Notes under the pieces: generated by a model
Databases searched by the model: none
Told to the model about the DNA's origin: nothing
What the model saw: only the letters and a program-made list of their open reading frames with translations
In this document: positions 41,442-49,396 of the stretch, piece after piece
Position numbering within the stretch: the stretch's first letter is position 1
Layout of the letters: the number at the start of each line of letters is the position of its first letter
Made by a program: the position numbers and the translations under genes
Source: Subdoligranulum variabile
GTDB taxonomy: Bacteria > Bacillota > Clostridia > Oscillospirales > Ruminococcaceae
NCBI GenBank assembly: GCA_004554775.1
Contig: SFKI01000001.1
Location: 124,001-188,000 of the forward strand
Direction: 5' to 3'
DNA length: 64,000 nt

Positions 41442-43979
41442 TTATTGCTCCGTGTTTTCTTCGGCAGGTTGCTCTTCCGTGGTTTCCTCGGGTTGGGCTT
41501 CTGCATTATCTGTGCTGTCCCCGTCTGATTCCATCGTCAGGGTGACGATCGTGCCGTATGCGGCGCTGGATTCGGCGGCTACGCTTTGGGATACGACCCT
41601 GCCGGACTGGTCGCCCTCAAACTGGACGTTGAGGTTGGCGGCGCTCATCATCTGGGCGGCAAAGCTGCCGCTCTTGCCGGTCACATCGGGCACGGTGGTC
41701 ATGGCGTCCTGGTCGGTTGTGGTATACAGGTAAATCGTAGAACCGGCGGGCACCTGGCTGCCGCCCACGGGGTACTGGTACACAATGTTGCCGTTCTGGC
41801 CGATGAGTTTATGCTTCAGGCCCAGTTTGTTCAGCGTGACCTGGGCATTGGTCCAGGTGTAATCCAGGCAGGTCTGTACGGTCACATTGCCGGTGGGGTT
41901 GTAGTTGGCATCCTGCTCGATGCCCAGGTAAGGTGCGACCTCGCTGATGATGTTGCCCACAACGGGGGCCACGACCTGGCTGGCGTAGTCGTGCAGCCAG
42001 CGCGGGTCGTCCAGCAGGACGAACACTTCGATTTCGGGGTCGTCAATGGGCAGCACAGCGGCAAAGCTCATGGCTTTGTAGTAGTCGCCGTCGCCGCGCA
42101 GGTGGCGGTCCGTGCGTTCGGCTGTACCGGACTTGCCGCCGATGCGGTAGCCTGCGACGTAAGCGTTCGAGCAGATGTGGCGGGTGCTCTCGGTGCCATT
42201 GGGGTCGACGTTATTCTCCATCATGGCCAGCAGTTCCTTGCTGACCTCCTCGGAGATGACCTGGCGGCGGATGTTCGTCTCGGTCTGGCTGACGATGTTG
42301 CCTGCGTTATCGGTGACAGAATCCACGATATACGGCGTGACAAGATAGCCGCCGTTGGCGATAGCCGCGATAGCGGTCGCCATCTGCATGGGGGTGATGG
42401 CCTCGTTCTGGCCGAATGCAGCGGTGTACAGGTTGGTGTCGATCTCGGCCATCTGTTGGGCGTTGTACACGCTGGTCCAGCGGGTCTCACTGGGCAGGTC
42501 AATGCCGGTGGGCTGGGTGAAGCCAAACGCCTGGATATAATCGTAAAACACGGTAGGCTGCAAGGTCTGCGCCGCCTGGATGAACCAGAGGTTGCAGCTG
42601 TTGTCCAATGCCTGGGCCATGTCTTGCAGATAGTGTACCTCGCCGTTGGCGCAGTGGTAGGTGTGCTCCCACAGCTCGCTGCCTTCGTTGACGACAAGGC
42701 TGCCGCCGCAGTAGAAGGTTTGGTTTGTGTTCATAATGCCGGAATCCAGGCCCGCCGATGCGGTGATGAGCTTAAAGACCGAACCGGGCATGTACAGCTC
42801 GGTGATGTTCTTATTCTTCCACTGGGCCTCGCGCAGCATACCTTGCAGCTGGGTGTATTCGCTGGAAATGGTATTGCCATTTTCATCCTCTGTGGTTTCC
42901 TGGCTGATGACGCCGTCCGCGATAATGCCGGCGACGTTTTTCTCGCCCAGGCGGCCCTCAAGCCAGTCGATATCATCGGCAGTCAGATCGTCGGTCTTGT
43001 CCAGGATAGTCTGCATTTTTTCATCGTAGATGGTCATGGGGTCGTTGGGGTCGAACTGCTCCAACGACGCCATAGCCAGGATCGCGCCGGTCTTGACGTT
43101 CATCACGATGGCGCTGCCGCGGCCATGCACGTTGAAGGTGTCCATGGCTTCGGCCAGATATTCCTCGACGATGGCCTGCACGTTTTCATCAAGCGTCAGG
43201 TTCAGGTTATTGCCGTCGACCGCCTCATGGACGTCGGCCTCGGTGTTGGCAAGGATCTCGCCGTTTACGTTGGTCTCGGCAATGCTGCGCCCCGGCGTAC
43301 CGGCCAGCACGTCTTCATAGGAACGCTCCAACCCGTAAGTACCCACGGGCTTGCCGTTTTCATCGTTGTTGCAGAAGCCGATGACCGACGATGCAAACGC
43401 ACCGTAGGGGTAGCTGCGGTTGGTGGACTGCTCGGTGCTCAGCACAACGATGCGATAGCCGGTCTCGCCCTCTTTTTCGGGAGCGGTGCGGTAGGTTTTG
43501 GAGTATTCGATGATGGCATCGGCCACCGGCTTCTCGACGTTCTGCGCCACCACACGGTACTGGTACAGTTCCCCCGCCTTGTTGCGGGCGGTCAGCCTGG
43601 CGTAGATATCATCCGCCGAGGTGCCATCGCCCAGCAGTTCCGCGATATGCTCGGCAGCGGTGCGGATCTCCGCTTCGGTCGCGCCGTTTTTCTCGGACTG
43701 CGCGGGGTCGGCGATGATGTTCCACACGGTGTTGCTTTTTGCCAGCAGCTTGCCGTTGGCGCTGTAGATGTTGCCACGCGTGGCGGGCAGCTCCGTATCC
43801 TGCAGCTGCTGGGTCACGGCCTCGGTGCGGTAGGTCTCGGCGTCGCGCAGTTGCAAGGCGTACAGCTGGTAGATGAGCAGGCCAAAGCAGCCCAGTAGAA
43901 AAATGCTGATTACAATGACCGTGCGGATACGGATGATGCTTTTTAAATTCGGATTCCTGGGTGGTTGGGTATTTGCCAT
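41442..43979 (-). CDS. PASTA-containing penicillin-binding protein (FtsI/PBP2x/SpoVD type)
   Basis: This 845-residue class B PBP cross-links septal peptidoglycan. One membrane helix spans about 18-38. A dimerisation domain with ATRGNIYSANGKLLA follows. The transpeptidase has the nucleophile motif SVFK (about 397-400), SCN (about 461-463) and KSGTA (about 616-620). Two PASTA domains (about 700-765 and 768-830) and an acidic tail end it. Insertions around 330-380 make it longer than most FtsI proteins. The start MANTQPP is preferred over an upstream TTG; the ribosome site AAAGGT is weak. It follows ftsL, as in other division clusters. Whether it is vegetative or sporulation-specific cannot be told. 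Confidence 0.93.
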   Translation of the reverse strand: MANTQPPRNPNLKSIIRIRTVIVISIFLLGCFGLLIYQLYALQLRDAETYRTEAVTQQLQDTELPATRGNIYSANGKLLAKSNTVWNIIADPAQSEKNGATEAEIRTAAEHIAELLGDGTSADDIYARLTARNKAGELYQYRVVAQNVEKPVADAIIEYSKTYRTAPEKEGETGYRIVVLSTEQSTNRSYPYGAFASSVIGFCNNDENGKPVGTYGLERSYEDVLAGTPGRSIAETNVNGEILANTEADVHEAVDGNNLNLTLDENVQAIVEEYLAEAMDTFNVHGRGSAIVMNVKTGAILAMASLEQFDPNDPMTIYDEKMQTILDKTDDLTADDIDWLEGRLGEKNVAGIIADGVISQETTEDENGNTISSEYTQLQGMLREAQWKNKNITELYMPGSVFKLITASAGLDSGIMNTNQTFYCGGSLVVNEGSELWEHTYHCANGEVHYLQDMAQALDNSCNLWFIQAAQTLQPTVFYDYIQAFGFTQPTGIDLPSETRWTSVYNAQQMAEIDTNLYTAAFGQNEAITPMQMATAIAAIANGGYLVTPYIVDSVTDNAGNIVSQTETNIRRQVISEEVSKELLAMMENNVDPNGTESTRHICSNAYVAGYRIGGKSGTAERTDRHLRGDGDYYKAMSFAAVLPIDDPEIEVFVLLDDPRWLHDYASQVVAPVVGNIISEVAPYLGIEQDANYNPTGNVTVQTCLDYTWTNAQVTLNKLGLKHKLIGQNGNIVYQYPVGGSQVPAGSTIYLYTTTDQDAMTTVPDVTGKSGSFAAQMMSAANLNVQFEGDQSGRVVSQSVAAESSAAYGTIVTLTMESDGDSTDNAEAQPEETTEEQPAEENTEQ

Positions 43980-44078
43980 AGATTTTACCTTTATTGCGGG
44001 TTTTGCCCCGGATGCGTAGGCGAGCCTTTTCGCTTGCGGCAAAGACGCCGTTTGCAAAAAGGCTCGTACCTGCGTTTG

Positions 44079-44555
44079 TTACGGATTTAAGCTGCCCAGC
44101 AGATTCAATGCAGCGGTGCGGATGCCCAGTAAAAGCTGGCTCGCGCTGCCGCTCGTTTTCTCAATAACGCTCTGCTCTTCAAGCTGGATGTAGGTGATTT
44201 GGCTCTGATCCGCCTTGACCAGCCCCAGTTGACCCTCGGCCACATCCTGCAAGCTGGCACGGCTGGTGATGTCGCTCATCTTGGTAGAGAGGTAGTCGTA
44301 CTCGCTCTGGGCGGCAGTCAGGTCGGTGCGGGTATCGTTAATCTGGCCGTTCAGTTCGGTAATGCGGGCCTGGCTGTGTACTACGCTGAAGATCAGCCCC
44401 AGCAGCAGCGCCGCCGCAATGACATGCAGCATGACGGAAGCAAACTGGCGGGCACGGTTCAGCCCGTGTTTGCCGCCGCGCACCACACGTACTTCCGGCT
44501 GACGGGGCTGCAGCTTAGGTGCCGTCTGGCCGGTATGGAGTAAAACAGTAGTCAT
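44079..44555 (-). CDS. ftsL: Cell division protein FtsL-like
   Basis: This 158-residue bitopic protein has a basic cytoplasmic N-terminus, one membrane helix at about 39-60 (SVMLHVIAAALLLGLIFSVV) and a leucine-heptad coiled coil at about 62-105. Its position between rsmH and the division PBP is the usual place of ftsL. Sequence identity in this family is low, so the call rests on topology and context. AGAGGAA precedes the ATG. It should pair with DivIC and FtsQ at the septum. Confidence 0.82.
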   Translation of the reverse strand: MTTVLLHTGQTAPKLQPRQPEVRVVRGGKHGLNRARQFASVMLHVIAAALLLGLIFSVVHSQARITELNGQINDTRTDLTAAQSEYDYLSTKMSDITSRASLQDVAEGQLGLVKADQSQITYIQLEEQSVIEKTSGSASQLLLGIRTAALNLLGSLNP

Positions 44556-44597
44556 GATAGGGTTCCTCTATATGTATGTGAGATGATTACGTATTTT

Positions 44598-44770
44598 GGC
44601 TCCCTCTGTGAGACAGACTCCCCCGATACGGGGGAGGTGGCGCGAAGCGCCAGAAGGGGAGCGCTGGCCGCGAAGCGGACTGAAGGAGAGAAAGCAACGG
44701 CAGATGCCATTATGGGCCAAGCTCTCTTCCCCACCCGCTAACGCGGGAGCCCCCTCCCAGAGGGGGCCTT
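44598..44770. repeat. Family B repeat
   Basis: GGCTCCCTCTGTGAGACAGAC, GGTGGCGCGAAGCGCC, GGCCGCGAAGCGGACTGAAGG and a closing CGCTAACGCGGGAGCCCCCTC with CAGAGGGGGCCTT lie inside the division cluster, between rsmH and ftsL. Readthrough must occur unless ftsL has its own promoter. Confidence 0.78.
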
Positions 44771-44780
44771 GGGGTCGTGC

Positions 44781-45704
44781 TTAAGCTTTCTCCAACACCC
44801 GCAGCTTTGCCGACCGCGACCGGCGGTTGACTTCCAATTCCTCGGCATCGGCCTCGATAGGCTTGCGGGTGATGAGCTTTGCTTTCGGCACGCCGCCGCA
44901 GGTGCAGATGGGCTGTTCCGGCGGGCATGTGCAGCGCTGCGCCCAGCGGCGGAACTTGTTCTTGACCAGGCGGTCCTCCAGGCTGTGGAATGTGATAACA
45001 CAGAGCCGCCCACCCGGGGCCAGGCAGTTGAAGATGGCGTCGAGGCCTTCGTTCAGAGCGTCCAGCTCAGAGTTTACGGCGATACGGATAGCCTGGAACG
45101 TGCGGCGCGCGGGGTTCTTGGCCTTGCGGCGTTCAGCCGGGGGCACGGCGCTGGCGACCAGGTCAGCCAGCTGCATCGTGGTCAGGATCGGCTTCTCGGC
45201 GCGGGCCGTCACGATTTTTCCGGCGATCTGCCAGGCATAGGGTTCCTCGCCGTAGTCGCGCAGGATGCGGGTCAATTCTTCGCGGTCCAGCGTGTTGACA
45301 AGGTCCGCAGCGGTCGGGCCCTGCTGGCTCATGCGCATATCAAGCGGGGCGTCGGCATGGTAGGAGAAGCCGCGCGCCGCATCGTCCAGCTGATGGCTGG
45401 AAACGCCGAGATCCAGCAGAGCGCCGTTGACCGCCGGGATATTCAGCTCCGCAAGGACACGTGCTGCCTCGCGGAAGTTCGCCTGTACCACCTGGGCGGG
45501 CAGGCCCTTGAGCCTTTCGGTAGCTACTGCCACCGCATCCGGGTCCTGGTCGAGCGAAATCAAACGCCCGGTGGTAAGACGCTTAGCGATCTGTGTACTG
45601 TGCCCTGCGCCGCCGGCGGTGCCGTCCAGGTAGATGCCGGCGGGGTCGATGTTCAACCCATCCAGACAGGGCTGCAAAAGTACGGGGATGTGGGAAAATT
45701 CCAT
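44781..45704 (-). CDS. rsmH: 16S rRNA m4C1402 methyltransferase
   Basis: This 307-residue SAM-dependent enzyme methylates N4 of C1402 in the 30S decoding centre. The N-terminus FSHIPVLLQPCLDGLNI is typical. GTAGGAGHST (about 28-37) is the SAM loop, LLDLGVSSHQLDDAARGFSY follows, and FHSLEDRLVKNKFRRW is near the C-terminus. GAGGATAACACC precedes the ATG. It follows mraZ by 38 bp in the usual order. Confidence 0.97.
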   Translation of the reverse strand: MEFSHIPVLLQPCLDGLNIDPAGIYLDGTAGGAGHSTQIAKRLTTGRLISLDQDPDAVAVATERLKGLPAQVVQANFREAARVLAELNIPAVNGALLDLGVSSHQLDDAARGFSYHADAPLDMRMSQQGPTAADLVNTLDREELTRILRDYGEEPYAWQIAGKIVTARAEKPILTTMQLADLVASAVPPAERRKAKNPARRTFQAIRIAVNSELDALNEGLDAIFNCLAPGGRLCVITFHSLEDRLVKNKFRRWAQRCTCPPEQPICTCGGVPKAKLITRKPIEADAEELEVNRRSRSAKLRVLEKA

Positions 45705-45742
45705 GGTGTTATCCTCTATCTAAGGCTGCATTAAAAGTTGTG

Positions 45743-46159
45743 TTAAAAATCAAGCTCTTCCATTGCGGCGGTAAAGTCCTCATCGCTGGATTCCTGGCTG
45801 CCGTTCCAGGCGGCAGTGTTCCAGATCTCGGCGAAGCTGCGGTTGCCGATGATGGTCACATCGTGGTCCAGGCCCGCGTACTCGCGCAGGCGGGCGGGCA
45901 GCTGAATGCGGCCCTGCTTGTCCGGCGTAACTTCCACAGCTGAGGAATACAGCATGCGACTGACGGTGCGGCCTTTGACAAGGCCCTTCTCCTCGATCTT
46001 GGCGGCGACCTTTTCAAACTCATCGCTGGGGAAAGCGGCCAGACAATGGTCCAGCCAGCGGGTGACAATGAAGGTCTCGCCCATCGTATCGCGGAACTTT
46101 GCAGGGAAATTCAGGCGGCCCTTGGCGTCGATGGCATAGTCGTACTGGCCTACCAACAT
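45743..46159 (-). CDS. mraZ: Transcriptional regulator MraZ
   Basis: This 138-residue protein has two AbrB-like SpoVT domains: LVGQYDYAIDAKGRLNFPAKFRD with DxxGR, and VEVTPDKQGRIQLPARLREYA. It forms ring-shaped oligomers that bind repeats upstream of the division cluster and repress it. GAAAGGGGAG precedes the ATG. It is first in the leftward cluster, and candidate binding repeats lie 100-150 bp upstream. Confidence 0.96.
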   Translation of the reverse strand: MLVGQYDYAIDAKGRLNFPAKFRDTMGETFIVTRWLDHCLAAFPSDEFEKVAAKIEEKGLVKGRTVSRMLYSSAVEVTPDKQGRIQLPARLREYAGLDHDVTIIGNRSFAEIWNTAAWNGSQESSDEDFTAAMEELDF

Positions 46160-46225
46160 GGCCGCTCTCCCCTTTCGTCAGATTCTACAAATCTTCGGCA
46201 GCCTTTTTGACGCTGCCGCGTTGAG

Positions 46226-46315
46226 TTTGTGGATAACTCTGTGGAAAGGGTGGAAAACCACCCACTTTTCACCACAAGTGTTGTTATTCACACCACAATT
46301 CCCCACTTCGTATAC
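46226..46315 (-). promoter_or_regulatory. mraZ upstream region: GTGG repeats, palindrome and DnaA box-like site
   Basis: On the minus strand GTGGG-N5-GTGGT and GTGGT-N5-GTGGG occur as two pairs with 10-bp period between 46261 and 46306, as expected for MraZ operators. They merge into a palindrome, GGGTGG/CCACCC at 46248-46263 with flanking TGTGG/CCACA arms. A 9-mer TTATCCACA (minus, 46228-46236) matches the DnaA box consensus. No strong -10/-35 pair could be fixed; TATACT/TATACG near 46310 is possible. Confidence 0.55.
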
Positions 46316-46336
46316 TTAGTCTACCATTTAATAGGG

Positions 46337-46378
46337 CAAAAAGCAAGCCCGCAGCAGGAAAAAATCCCGCTGCGGGCT
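46337..46378 (-). terminator. Terminator between the coiled-coil gene and mraZ
   Basis: AGCCCGCAGC-GG and CC-GCTGCGGGCT form a long stem around an A-tract loop (46346-46378). TTGCTTTTT follows on the minus strand. It isolates the division cluster from the rsmD operon. Confidence 0.85.
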
Positions 46379-46446
46379 ACATTTCACAGATTATTTTTTT
46401 GTGGTGGGGAGATGTGGGCAAAGAGGATGCCAATTACGGCAAATCT

Positions 46447-46534
46447 GCACGGGAGCATATAGAGCGCTCCCCTACACATCCCGCAGGGCATCTCCTATCT
46501 CGTTGCTGCAGGGGCGGATTCCATATCCGCCCGC
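46447..46534. repeat. GTAGGGGCG-type repeat
   Basis: GGGAGCATATAGAGCGCTCCCC and GCAGGGGCGGATTCCATATC modules lie in the 3' gap of the coiled-coil gene. With the terminator and the mraZ control region they account for 46160-46543. Confidence 0.75.
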
Positions 46535-46543
46535 AGAGCCTTT

Positions 46544-47029
46544 TTATTGTCCCTGTCCCCCATTGCCGCCGCGATTGGGGCGGGCGGCGCTGCGCAGGTT
46601 CATGCGGGTATTTTTGATATCCGCCACGCTGCGGGCGAGGGTCTCCTCGGACTTTTTCAGCAAAGATTCACAGTACACCGTTGCATTCCGGGTCAAATCC
46701 TTAGCCTGGGTGTTGGCCGCAGTCAAAATTTCGGCGGCACGCTGGCGGCTGCGCTTGACGATCTCCTGCTCGCTGACCAGGGCGTTGGCGCGTTCCTCTG
46801 CTTTCTGGATCAACGTTTCGGATTCGACCTGGGCATTCTTTAAGATCTGCTCACGGTCGTTCACGATCTTTTTGCTTTCGCGGATCTCGTCAGGCAGGTT
46901 GTTGCGCACCTCGTCGATGATATCCCGCATGCGGTCCACGTCCACCACGCGCTTGGCGGGGGCAAAGGGCACAGCCGTACCAGCCTCCAGCGTTTCTTCC
47001 ATCAGATCGAGCAATTCTTCTACGTTCAT
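46544..47029 (-). CDS. Coiled-coil protein (ATP-synthase b-subunit/DivIVA-like), unknown role
   Basis: This 161-residue protein is charged and strongly helical. It begins MNVEELLDLMEETLEAGTAVPF and is predicted as coiled coil from about 45 to 140 (NDREQILKNAQVESETLIQKAEERA). A glycine/asparagine-rich tail ends it. Similar proteins next to rsmD in Clostridia are often labelled ATPase or DivIVA-like; no nucleotide-binding loop is visible here. Its ATG overlaps the rsmD stop by four bases and GAGGAAC lies upstream. A scaffold or division-site role is possible but not shown. Confidence 0.7.
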   Translation of the reverse strand: MNVEELLDLMEETLEAGTAVPFAPAKRVVDVDRMRDIIDEVRNNLPDEIRESKKIVNDREQILKNAQVESETLIQKAEERANALVSEQEIVKRSRQRAAEILTAANTQAKDLTRNATVYCESLLKKSEETLARSVADIKNTRMNLRSAARPNRGGNGGQGQ

Positions 47030-47574
47030 GCCTGTTCCTCTTTCTCGTAACGGCTCACCATAATTTTGCCGTAATAATATTGTTTGGCAAGCACCAGCGC
47101 CCCGGCACACTCGGGCAGGGCGGCTTCTCGCTCGCTTTCGGCCAGTACCACGCCGCCGGGGGCCACTTTGTCAGCCAGAGCGGGCAGCACTTCGTTCAAG
47201 GTATTGTAATGGAACGGCGGATCCAGCAGCACCAGATCAAACGGGCCGCGGATATTGGCTAAAAACGGCATTGCTTCGCCTTGGCGGATATCGCTTTGGC
47301 GGTCAACGCCCGCCGTTTTGCAGTTGGCCTTTACAACAGCCAGCGCATCTGACGAACGATCGACAAAAATGCAGCTTTTTGCCCCGCGGGACAACGCCTC
47401 GATGCCCAGCTGGCCGCTGCCTGCGAACAGGTCCAGCACCCGGGCGCCGGGCACCAGAAACTGCACGCTGGAGAACATGGCCTCCTTTACACGGTTGATG
47501 GTCGGGCGGGTGACATCCTCGCCCGGCAGGGCCTGCAGGTTTTTTCCGCGGGCCGTACCGGCAATTACACGCAT
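47026..47574 (-). CDS. rsmD: 16S rRNA m2G966 methyltransferase
   Basis: This 182-residue Rossmann methyltransferase modifies G966 of 16S rRNA. MRVIAGTARGKNLQALPGEDVTRPT is the family N-terminus. VLDLFAGSGQLGIEALSRGA binds SAM, and LLDPPFHYN is the catalytic DPPF motif. The second ATG is chosen because AAGGAG lies 9 nt before it and only 3 nt before the first. A promoter TTGACA-17-CATAAT (47641-47646 and 47618-47623, minus) lies upstream. Confidence 0.95.
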   Translation of the reverse strand: MRVIAGTARGKNLQALPGEDVTRPTINRVKEAMFSSVQFLVPGARVLDLFAGSGQLGIEALSRGAKSCIFVDRSSDALAVVKANCKTAGVDRQSDIRQGEAMPFLANIRGPFDLVLLDPPFHYNTLNEVLPALADKVAPGGVVLAESEREAALPECAGALVLAKQYYYGKIMVSRYEKEEQA

Positions 47575-47679
47575 GGTCATGCTCTCCTTTTCAGATTCGT
47601 TCTGCTAGTCCAGTTTTATTATGAAGCCTGCCCGCCGCATTGTCAAGGCGGAATATGTAAAATTATTGTGGAGTTATAG

Positions 47680-47760
47680 TTGTTAAACGCAGCACAATTG
47701 CGGCAGGCGTTGTTATCCACGGCACAATTTACCGGTTTTGGTGTTATTTACGGCACAATT
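47680..47760. repeat. Three iteron-like direct repeats, about 30-bp period
   Basis: TTGTTAAACGCAGCACAATT (47680-47699), TTGTTATCCACGGCACAATT (47710-47729) and GTGTTATTTACGGCACAATT (47741-47760) start 30 and 31 bp apart. They lie in the gap between the rsmD promoter and tRNA-Gly. A related sequence, TTGTTATTCACACCACAATT, lies at about 46280-46299 in the mraZ control region. The rest of 47581-47825 holds only the rsmD promoter. Confidence 0.65.
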
Positions 47761-47825
47761 TGCGAAAAAGAGCCGTATAAAACAACAAAAAGCGCAGATA
47801 CTAAAGTACCTGCGCCTTGATAAAG

Positions 47826-47897
47826 AGCGGCTGATGGGAGTCGAACCCACGTCCTCAGCTTGGAAGGCTGATGTACTAGCCGTTGTACGACAGCCGC
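47826..47897 (-). tRNA. tRNA-Gly (anticodon TCC)
   Basis: The acceptor stem GCGGCTG pairs with CAGCCGC, discriminator T. The anticodon stem TCAGC/GCTGA holds loop CTTCCAA, giving anticodon TCC. The T-arm is GTGGGTTCGACTCCCAT. CCA is not encoded. The only other tRNA in the window is the leucine gene at 326-409. Confidence 0.96.
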
Positions 47898-47947
47898 ACC
47901 ACAACATACGTTATTATACGCGTATGCGTGGGGATTGTCAAGTGGGT

Positions 47948-49048
47948 TTACAGCTTGACCAGTTCGTCTTTCAGGGTCTTTAGTTCTTTTTGCAGGGCGT
48001 CGCAGGTTTTTCCGTAGGTCTGGTAGGCCCGCATGCGCTGCATGGCAGCTTCGTCCTCGGTGGTCAGGTAGCCGCTGGAAAGCGATGCTGTGTAGCTGAA
48101 TTTCTTCTGTGTGCCGTTGAAGTCGATGACCATGAACTGCCCCTCGCCCGGCAGCACTGTGCCTGCGCCAAACATCTTGTGTACGATGCGGCAGCCCGTC
48201 AGGTCGGGCAGCTGTACGGGGTTGGCCTGCAATTCCTGCAAGGCCTGTTCTTTCTCGGCGATCTGCTGGCACAACTCGGCGCGGGTCTGCTTTTCTTTTA
48301 CAGCCTTGGCGCGCTCCTTGGCCGTGGCATTGCGGGAGAAGCCCTTGGGGTAGTACCCGCGCTGGTAGGCCGCGTGCATAATATCGTAGGCCAGCAGATG
48401 CAGCTGGTCATTGATGCCGCCCAAGTTTGTGCGCAGCCGTTCTTTATGCCGGGCGATCAGGTCGGGGTAATCCTCCAGCGCGGTGACAAGTTCCTCGCAC
48501 ATAGCATAGTAGGCGGTCAGATCCAGGCTGGCGCCGTTGCCGAAATCCACCGGGTATTCCATAAAATCTGCCCAGGCTTTGGCCTCGACCGGGGTATAGA
48601 AGAAGTTTTCCTCCGGCATCCAGAGGTTGAGGAAGTAGACCGCGTTGGCCGGGGTCATGGTGTATTTGTTCATCCGGGGAAAGCACCGGCGGAAGCGTCC
48701 GGTGATCTGGTCGGCAAACATTTCGGCGCGTCCGCATCGTTTTTTCAGGTCGTCGTTCTCATCGTTATACAGCCAGCGGAAGCATTCGCGCACTAGCTCG
48801 ACTTCGCTGTCGCGCATCATCAGCAGCTTTAAGCCGCCCACCGGCTGCACCGCCGGGGTATCCAGCTGGGCCGCTGCGCCCTGCATAGCGCGGGCAAACA
48901 TTGCCGGGAAATCTACCGCTTCGATATCCCACTCGGCACCGAACATGTCAACGGCCTGCCAGAGCGTCCCCTCACCATCCGGCTGGGAAGGCTCTGCAAA
49001 ATCATGGATGTACTGGGCCAAAATCGTGTTTAGGTTCTCGCTGTTCAA
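47948..49048 (-). CDS. Conserved-type protein of unknown function
   Basis: I do not recognise the family. The 366-residue soluble protein is rich in acidic and aromatic residues in its first two thirds (FRRCFPRMNKYTMTPANAVYFLNLWMPEENFFYTP). A Lys/Glu/Gln coiled coil spans about 255-290. A small domain near the end (GCRIVHKMFGAGTVLPGEG followed by MVIDFNGTQKKFSY) resembles the tudor-like C-terminal domain of UvrD/PcrA helicases, though no helicase motifs are present. The start is TTG at 49048, 7 nt after GGAGG. A promoter TTGACG-18-TATAAT (49105-49110, 49081-49086, minus) reads toward it. Monocistronic. Confidence 0.6.
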   Translation of the reverse strand: MNSENLNTILAQYIHDFAEPSQPDGEGTLWQAVDMFGAEWDIEAVDFPAMFARAMQGAAAQLDTPAVQPVGGLKLLMMRDSEVELVRECFRWLYNDENDDLKKRCGRAEMFADQITGRFRRCFPRMNKYTMTPANAVYFLNLWMPEENFFYTPVEAKAWADFMEYPVDFGNGASLDLTAYYAMCEELVTALEDYPDLIARHKERLRTNLGGINDQLHLLAYDIMHAAYQRGYYPKGFSRNATAKERAKAVKEKQTRAELCQQIAEKEQALQELQANPVQLPDLTGCRIVHKMFGAGTVLPGEGQFMVIDFNGTQKKFSYTASLSSGYLTTEDEAAMQRMRAYQTYGKTCDALQKELKTLKDELVKL

Positions 49049-49152
49049 CAAAATTCCTCCCTTTTTTCGCAAGCCTTCCTATTATAAGTAAGGCGGGGTG
49101 GGTTCGTCAAGGGGGAAATTGCGGTACGCGGGAACGTAAAAGCAGATAGGGC

Positions 49153-49323
49153 GTAGGGGCGAACATTGTTCGCCCGCGGTGCATTGCGTTGCCGTCAATT
49201 GCACGGGCGGATATAGAATCCGCCCCTACGGTATCCGAAAAAGACAACTCAGCACGCAGGGCGCATTCCATATGCACCCGTGGGGTCTTGCGTTATTGCG
49301 AATCACTGCGGGCTCGCACCTAC
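49153..49323. repeat. GTAGGGGCG-type composite repeat
   Basis: GTAGGGGCGAACATTGTTCG, GGCGGATATAGAATCCGCC, GGGCGCATTCCATATGCACCC and a closing GGGCTCGCACCTAC are present. With the promoter at 49081 and the terminator at 49351 this accounts for the 348-bp gap. Confidence 0.8.
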
Positions 49324-49344
49324 ACTGCTGGTCTGCACCTTCCC

Positions 49345-49384
49345 GTAAAAAACGCCCTCTCCCCTGTTTAGAGGAAAGGGCGTT
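49345..49384 (-). terminator. Terminator of the PRTase-like gene
   Basis: AACGCCC (49351-49357) and GGGCGTT (49378-49384) enclose an imperfect inner stem. Six T follow on the minus strand. Confidence 0.8.
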
Positions 49385-49396
49385 CTGTTTTCAATT

